From the NCBI GenBank assembly GCA_001632425.1, contig KV425589.1:136543-200542 (forward strand): DNA of 64,000 nt, read 5' to 3'. The notes beneath the pieces were generated by a model. That model did no database searches. It was not told the origin of the DNA and worked only from the letters and a program-made list of their open reading frames with translations. Origin of the DNA: Neolentinus lepideus HHB14362 ss-1. Lineage: Eukaryota; Basidiomycota; Agaricomycetes; Gloeophyllales; Gloeophyllaceae. Positions 57,493 through 64,000 of the stretch are shown one piece after another. Both the position numbers and the translations under genes were made by a program. Every line of letters begins with the position of its first letter. Within the stretch, counting starts at the first letter, position 1.

Positions 57493-60400
57493 ATGACCAC
57501 GACGTCGCTGCCCGTCTTGCCTATTCCGCATCCGCTGATCTTGTTGCCATCAGCAAGGCTAACGCTACCAGTGAGCAGAGCGACCGGAGAGGTGCTGTCT
57601 ACCCTGGTTCAGGAGTCGGACATCCAGCCTGTGCTTGCTGTTGTGCCTGTGACCTCCCAGATAAATGGACAGCACAAGGCCGAGCCGACCTTGAGCGAGT
57701 GGGGGACGGCTGCACGGATCATTCGTCTCATTAGGCCGCCTAATCGCAACCCGCAACACCCTTACTTGCTGTCGCTGCAAGGTCTGACTCGAATCCGTCT
57801 CACGGGGCCCTTGCAACTCAAGTCGAATGCTCCGGATGTTGTCAAGTATCACCCGGTTGAGTATCCATCCGGAGATGAGATTCCATGCGCAGAGACTGTG
57901 GAGGCATTCAAGGCCGCTGCTCTGCGGCTGCTCGACAGATTGGCCAAAGATTCGACTCAGCAGTCCCGCAAGGACGCGTGGATGAAGATCGCTGGCATGG
58001 TGGAGGAGATCTCGGAACAGCGGGCTGCTTGGATGGCGGACGTTATGATCTCCGCTGTTAATGGGGAGTACAACGACAAACTCAGTGCGTTTACTCAAAA
58101 CCTCTTATTTTAAGCAGTGTACGTATCATACTCATTTCCAGACTTCCTGTCGGTGGCCGCACCTGAGGAGCGCCTCAAGCTTGCAACTCAAATCTTCATC
58201 AAGCAAGCCTCTATCTCCGAAGTCTCGAAGAAGATTGCCTCAGCTGTTGACGAATCCTTATCGAAGCAGCAGAAAGAGTTCTTCCTCCGTCAACAGCTCG
58301 CCGCTATCCAGAGAGAGCTGCAGAACCTGAATCGCTCTAGCGGTCTCAACGGCGAGATGTCACAGGGCTCATCTCCGTCTTCGTCGTCGGAATTGGACGA
58401 CGACGAGCAGCACGAAGCGGAGGATCTCGCTGATATCAAGAAGAAGATAGAGGCTATGGAGCCGGGGAGTGAGGAGAGAAAGATGGGTGTGCGGGAGTGG
58501 AGAAGGCTCAAGCGTATACCTCAGGGTAGCGTGGAGAATGGTGTCATTAGAACATATGTGCGTCCTTCTTATCGCACAACCGATCTTTCATTTTTGAACG
58601 TTCGGGTGGATCAGCTCGAATGGTTAACGAGCATCCCCTGGCCCTCCTCAACCGCAGACCCATCCAACCTTGACACACTGCGAGATCGCGCATTCCTGCG
58701 AAAGGCTCGAGAACAGCTGGACTCAGATCACTTCGGCCTGGACAAGGTTAAGCGCAGGCTGATCGAGTATCTCGCCGTCGTCAGGCTAAAGCAGCTTGCC
58801 GCCGCCGCCGAGCTCGAGGCACAGACGCAGATACCGTCCCAGTCACAGGAGTTGGTGAAGATTGGTAATGTGAATCCTCAGCCAATACCTGCTGCACCAA
58901 GGCAGGCGCCAGTGAAGAAGGCTGTTAAGGGGCCAATTCTTCTGTACGTGGAATATATGTAGTTGACTGAGGTACCTCTAACTGGGTATATGCGTGTGAT
59001 GCAGCTTTGTTGGTCCACCCGGTGTTGGAAAAACCTCCCTCGGTCAATCCATCGCTCGCGCACTCAACCGTCCGTTCCAGCGCATCTCCCTCGGCGGCGT
59101 TAGAGACGAGGCTGAGATCCGGGGGCACCGGCGGACGTATGTTGCGAGTGGCCCAGGGATGATTGTGCAGGCGCTTCGGAAGGCTGGAAGACCTGATCCT
59201 GTACTTTTGCTGTAGGTTTCCATGATCATCTGTTCCCGGCAGGACACCGCGGGCGCTTACGCGGTGCTTAAAACAGAGACGAGGTGGATAAAGTGGGACA
59301 GAGCAACTTTCATGGCGACCCTAGCGCTGCCCTACTTGAGGTGCTCGATCCTGAGCAGAATCACTCGTTCAACGTAGGGCAACTTTTGCTCTGCGCTCAC
59401 TCATGGCACTGATGTTCTTACCTAGGACCATTACGTTAACGTTCCCATAGATCTGAGCCAAGTGTTATTCATATGCACGTCGAACACGCTGGATACTATC
59501 TCAGCGCCACTGCTCGACCGTTGCGAAGTGATCCAATTGTCAGGTATGAGGTTACTCATTAGTACTTCAACTGTGCTGATAGTCGCTTATACCAGGCTAC
59601 ACCTACGATGAGAAGTTGCACATCGCGCGCCGTTTCCTGCTGCCCAAGCAGCTCCAGGCGAACGGCCTCGTCGCTGAGCACATAACGATCACAGACCCGG
59701 CGTTGCTGCATGTTGTCACGAACTATACTCGTGAGGCAGGTGTGCGTAGCCTCGAGCGGGCGATTGGGTCTGTGGTAAGATTCAAGGCTGTAGAGTGGGC
59801 TGAGCATGTAGATGATGGTAAGGAGAAGGAGTACAAGAATACCGTAGAGGAGGGAGACCTTGAGGCTGTCCTGGGCATCTCCCGGGCGGAAGGCGATGAG
59901 AAGGACAGGGAGGAGAGGAGGGGCCTTGTGTATGGGCTTGTGGTGACCGGTATGGGCGAGGGCGGGATTCTTCCGGTTGAGACCATCGCGGTTCCGGGGA
60001 CCGGTCGTCTGATGTTGACCGGGTCTTTGGGTGATGTAAGTGGATAGGGATATGAATATGGGAACAAGGCATGTGCTGACGGTTTGTGTAGGTCATCAAG
60101 GAAAGCGGAGAGATCGCGCTGAGTTGGGTGAAGACACATGCGTATGATTTGTGTATCACGGAACACCGGGCGCAGGACCCATTGAAGCACCCAGACCCGA
60201 TTGACATCCACTTGCATCTGCCTGCAGGTGCACAAAAGAAGGATGGTCCTAGCGCGGGAATTGCAATGGTGAGTTGGTCACATCCAATATAGATGTTCAG
60301 GTATTGAAGTTCCTTACAGGCGTGTGCGTTTGTATCCCTTCTCACCGGAGCTTGCATACCCACGAATATCGCTATGACTGGCGAGGTAGGCTTTCGGCAT

Positions 60401-60751
60401 TTACTGGCTGCGGTGCTGTATCTTAAGTGTAATACCAGATCACGCTGCGCGGCCGTGTAGCTCCTGTAGGCGGTATTAAAGAGAAGGTCGGTTAATGTTG
60501 TTATTTGGATATCGTTCATCTCTCTGAGGCTGTTATTTTCATAGGTCCTCGGAGCTCATCGGGCGCAGATGAAGAAGGTAATTCTGCCCTGGGCTAACCG
60601 TAAGGATGTGGAACACGATGTGGCGCAAGACGTCCGCAATGAAATGGAGTTCGTCTTCGTCAGGACCGTAGAGGAAGCATTGATTGCTGCTTTTGGGAAG
60701 GGCACCCTTGGGTGGAGGAAGCCTACGTTGGTTATGGAGAGTCGTCTTTGA
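57493..60751 (+). CDS. LONP2: Lon protease, peroxisomal type
   Basis: ATP-dependent AAA+ serine protease for quality control in the peroxisome matrix. The N-terminal substrate-binding domain starts [20 protein letters not shown] without a mitochondrial presequence. A coiled segment follows ([20 protein letters not shown]). The Walker A site is [14 protein letters not shown], just after an intron; Walker B is PVLLLDEVDK. Sensor and arginine-finger regions are [12 protein letters not shown] and [11 protein letters not shown]. The protease domain has the catalytic Ser in [11 protein letters not shown] and the catalytic Lys in [14 protein letters not shown]. The protein ends ESRL; SRL is a classical PTS1 signal, which together with the missing presequence marks the peroxisomal rather than mitochondrial form. 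Around ten exons. Confidence 0.96.
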
Positions 60752-61319
60752 AGGATTACATCCATCAAATCCTATCCGCTGGTCACACATTTACTAGCTC
60801 TAATTTGTGTGGATGGTACATGTATACCGTCTTTGAATGTTTGGTGTATGAACAGTTGTATGTATGCATATATATGTACGGGATGATTTGTAGTTATAGA
60901 ATACCCTGCCCTTGGACTAGATGATGTTTCAGACGGCGAACATTTCATAGCCTGGTACGGTACGTGCAAGTCCATGCATTCATACATAAACGAGGCTGTT
61001 CGAGACAGTTGAATTTAGACATCACAGAGAGACGGACCTTGTCTCAGCTGTAGATAACCTTCGTCTTATACCACAATCTTCAATGCAACGATGCCTCGAA
61101 AGATAGAGGTGCCAGTTTCGCAATCCCGACAATGCTTTCGGGTGACTCGGTCTATGATAGTTGCTTGACTCGGACTTGCAGTGTACGAGAGATCGAATGT
61201 ATGCAGTGATGGGATATATGCAGGGGTCGCATATTTCATCAACAATGTAAGGGCAACATAGCTTCAAGCTCACCCGAGATGTCATAGTAGGCAAGGGATG
61301 GACTAACTTGACATCCTAG
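60752..61319. other. Intergenic, no gene seen
   Basis: About 570 bases after the Lon gene. It is A/T-rich with repeated tgtatg/atacat near 60810-60890. No coding exon recognised. Confidence 0.5.
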
Positions 61320-62688
61320 AGCGTGTAGTATCCTCTGGAAAGGCTGTATTAAGTCAGGGGAAAGTGGACCCGCCATATGTAACAAGCCGTGCACGGTGCT
61401 CGATATATCTGCACAAAAAGAACCGAAGCCGTCCGTCCGAATCCTCCCTTCCCCTCCCCATATTGCCGTACCCCTTCCACTGGGCATAGCCGATCCACTG
61501 ACAGCTACTGTATCGCTGCTAGTAGAGGGGAAGAAGTATCGCAACGAGGTAATGTATCCCGCTGCGAGGTTGCTGTGACCTTGTTATGTCCTTATTGACT
61601 CTTATTATCAGATAATAGACCTCTTCAACTATTGTGAGAGGCTCAATGGAGGGATCTTTGATCTCCGCGCGGATATAGAGGAACATATACAGGAGTGGCA
61701 AGCGAACGGGGAACCGAAAGATCTATGAGGGCTTGTCCGTCTTGCAGTTGTCAGTTGTCAGATTTGTCCGCGCTTATGATATACTGTTGATAGACAATGT
61801 CAGGAGAATCGACGGTCTACTTGCACGCAGCGAGAAAATATTGAAGCTTCGCGACCGTCATTTTCCAAATCTGCAAGTATAGCGTCATGGGCAGAAAGAT
61901 GAGACCACCCAGAGGATCGACGTGCTTGAAAAAAGTTTCGAATTGTTGTTCCGCAAATTCATGGTACGACACTCGGACCTGTATTGGACAGTGTTAACGT
62001 TAACGTCTAGATCGGCGAAACGGCATGGGTTGGGATAAGACTACGTCAGCAAACGCACGTTCGAGATCTGCAGGCGAGACTCAGCGAAATCTTGTTTTAC
62101 GTGAAGACCGCAAGACGTCCTCCATCTCTTGACGATGCACGAGTGGAACCCATATCCGAGGGAGGACGTAGTAGAGTAGTAGCATATGCTAAGGCAGGCA
62201 ACTCGACTGCCTCTAGCTCGAAGAATTATCTTTCACCGGCTACCTCATCTGCACCTTCGCGCACACCTACGGCCCAGCCAACGCGGGTCCAGTCCCGCGA
62301 AAGGACTGCTATCAAGAGGGAGGAAGAGCATGCAGTATCCCAAAGCCGCCGTGTCGTTGCATCCACTACCACGTTGAAAACGGCAAGTGACAAGCGCCGA
62401 CATAGATCATATGATGATCTGGATTCGGTCGCCAAACAGCTCAGCGAACTAACCATCAAGCGAGGAGACGATCGTACCCGACGAGAGAAGAAGACAAGAG
62501 ACAAGAATACTTCTCCCACTGGGCCGATCGGCCCCAGCAACAGAACCCAGTCCAAGGTCAAATTTGGGGGATCGATGAAGTCGCGAAAGCTCGGGTTTTT
62601 GATGGAAATAACATATGAAAAGGAAACGAAGTCAGAGAAGAGGAGCGATACCCTGCAAGATAGTCTGGATGGTACTGTAATGAGTTGA
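61320..62688 (+). CDS. Unidentified coiled-coil/basic protein, uncertain
   Basis: Several plus-strand open stretches look protein-like. One is about 61320-61548 (CTVLDISAQKEPKPSVRI, VSLLVEGKKYRNE), ending at a donor-like gtaatg. 61612-61727 starts after an acceptor with IIDLFNYCERLNGGIFDLR. 61798-61955 reads RRIDGLLARSEKILKLRDRH, then RIDVLEKSFELLFRKFM. The last is 62012-62688: GETAWVGIRLRQQTHVRDLQ, then a Ser/Lys/Arg-rich basic tail to 62688. The heptad-like charge pattern suggests coiled coils. No family is recognised. I could not join the middle parts without stops (after GEPKDL and PNLQV), and no good ATG begins the first part. It is therefore either mis-joined here, partial, or decayed. 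Confidence 0.35.
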
Positions 62689-63639
62689 TAACGATTCCTG
62701 TTATAACTCAAAAGAACCGCCGGCAAGCCTATATCATAGGAGAGCAACTGCTGAGACTTCTCGAGTGGAACAAAAATGCTACTGCACGAGATCTTTGAAT
62801 GCGAGCTGCGGGAGTCAGAGAACATATCAAGAGTCGGGTTACACCCTCCGGTTCTGCAAACCAAATGAGTATGGAACGAGTAGACTCATTCTAGTGTCGA
62901 AACATCCCAGATTCGAAACACCGGACAGACGGCAGGAGCAAGTCGAAGGGCAGAAAGCTGTGGAAGTCCGTTGCCAAAAAGACCACCAACTCCGAACAAG
63001 TAAGTAGTTTGTTGAAGCCGGTAGCTCTGAACAAGTGCGTAGAGTATGTATGGGGAGCCACCAACTCCGAACGAATGCGCGCGGTTTTTGGAAGTGTTCA
63101 CGTCGTCAGGGATTGTAAACAGACTGGGAGCGGAGGGTCAGGTCGATGGCACACGAGCCTTCTTCCATGGTATCACAGCATGCTGTGGGCAAGAGCATTT
63201 GCATCGAGATTTAAATACGAGGAGGGGGTAAAGGGACGGGTTTTCGACTCCGCCGCAGAGCGAGAAGGAAAAGGTCATGAGTTAGCTCGAAGGAGACCGT
63301 ACCATATCCGGCGAGATCTCGCATCAAATACAGCAGACACAGACATTTTGAAGTATTTGAATTGTAGCAATGCACGAAGTCACAAAGACAACTGAATCTG
63401 ATAGCCACAGCGACAGCCTGGGGTCAGGGGGCGGGGCGGTCAACCCTTCGAGATGACACAGCCTGGAAGTGGGTGCGTCGAGATGTAGAACCGTGCACAA
63501 CCTTGAACAAGACTAGAATTTTTGGCAGTGATCTGGAAGGGAGAGGAACGAGACGAGCAGGAGTGTGGGAACTTCTCAATGGCGCGTCTGTGGCGTAGAG
63601 AACTCTGGCGCAGGCGCGTTCGCTGTTAATTATGTTGAT
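62689..63639. other. Intergenic, no clear gene
   Basis: About 950 bases upstream of the SRAP gene. The words ccaccaactccgaac occur twice (about 62981 and 63060). Open frames at 62765-63395 look random. The last ~150 bases should contain the SRAP promoter. Confidence 0.45.
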
Positions 63640-64000
63640 ATGTGCGGGCGATTCGCACTAGCACTCCCTGTAAGACAGATATCTATTATGTGCACTATTT
63701 ATAAGCTGAAATATCACCTAGCATCATGAGATACAACAGCTACCAGGACACGGTGTCCAAGTGGGAGAGTGGATCGACCAGGACCAGTTCTACCCTCGGT
63801 ACAATATCGCACCTCGCTCCCGTGCTCCTGTTATACGCCGTGATTTTGGTGGGCCATTCGAAGAATGTTCGAGAGGCCCGAGATATGTACTGCAAACTAT
63901 GAAATGGGGTCTGGTCCCGCACTGGAGTAAGCACGAAGACAAGAGCCTCAGCACCACGAACGCCCGCGCAGAGAACTTGGTAGAGGGAGGGGGAATTTGG
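63640..64000 (+). CDS. HMCES: SRAP-domain abasic-site protein, 5' part
   Basis: Protein of the SRAP family (HMCES/YedK), which forms a covalent bond with abasic sites in single-stranded DNA to shield them. Exon 1 (63640-63669) encodes MCGRFALALP; Cys2, exposed after Met removal, is the residue that crosslinks. The intron (gtaaga..cctag) is followed by exon 2 from 63722 (HHEIQQLPG..). Seen next are the SRAP blocks YPRYNIAPRSRAPVIRR, MKWGLVPHWSK and STTNARAENL (Asn and Arg of the DNA-binding site). It is cut by the window end at GGGIW; the catalytic His/Glu part lies beyond. The start is fixed by the conserved MCGRF. Confidence 0.93.

Overview
The window is nuclear DNA of a filamentous basidiomycete, almost certainly an Agaricomycete. 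Genes are split by many 45-65 nt GT-AG introns. The gene set includes FunK1 fungal-type kinases, a DUF6533-type membrane protein, a wax-synthase-domain acyltransferase of the mushroom type, a membrane P450, an NRT2 nitrate transporter and standard eukaryotic housekeeping genes. I saw no tRNA, rRNA or CRISPR. Exon structures were assembled by hand; for most genes the phases close exactly.

Layout. 1.3-4.2 kb: choline-phosphate cytidylyltransferase PCT1 (-). Its last intron carries a box C/D snoRNA resembling U25/snR56. Beside it, inverted, lies a decayed copy of the gene's 3' part that still holds a well-kept snoRNA copy. 4.5-17.6 kb: two FunK1 kinase genes in inverted orientation. The left copy is intact and the right one has a frameshift. 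They enclose a FAD amine oxidoreductase (-), TFIIE-beta (+) and three small two- or three-exon genes for acidic/basic low-complexity proteins. 17.6-20.4 kb: mostly non-coding, with a run of 24 C. 20.4-22.5 kb: a complete 10-exon cytochrome P450 (-). 22.5-25.6 kb: intergenic, with two tandem repeats.

25.6-29.3 kb: phospholipase D-like protein with two HKD motifs (-). 30.3-32.1 kb: DUF6533-type membrane protein (+). 32.5-35.2 kb: deadenylation factor PAN3 (-). 35.5-37.7 kb: NRT2-type nitrate transporter (+), apparently frameshifted by an extra TG. 38.0-40.2 kb: DHA2 multidrug transporter (-). 41.5-42.8 kb: short-chain dehydrogenase (+). 43.6-48 kb: a strikingly CpG-poor island holding a decayed wax synthase gene (-), split by a 1.3 kb insertion with normal CpG content. 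49.1-52.4 kb: Cid1-type nucleotidyltransferase (+). 52.7-53.3 kb: LSM7 (-). 53.6-56.9 kb: importin beta-1 (+). 57.5-60.8 kb: peroxisomal Lon protease ending in the PTS1 signal SRL (+). 61-62.7 kb: unidentified coiled-coil-like ORFs (+). 63.6 kb to the end: start of an SRAP/HMCES abasic-site protein (+).

The genes do not form one pathway. Several concern RNA metabolism (PAN3, Cid1-like, LSM7, TFIIE-beta, the snoRNA), which looks like chance clustering of housekeeping genes. The most notable items are the snoRNA preserved inside a decaying duplicate of its host gene, the inverted FunK1 pair with its small acidic-protein genes, and the CpG-depleted gene carrying a younger insertion.
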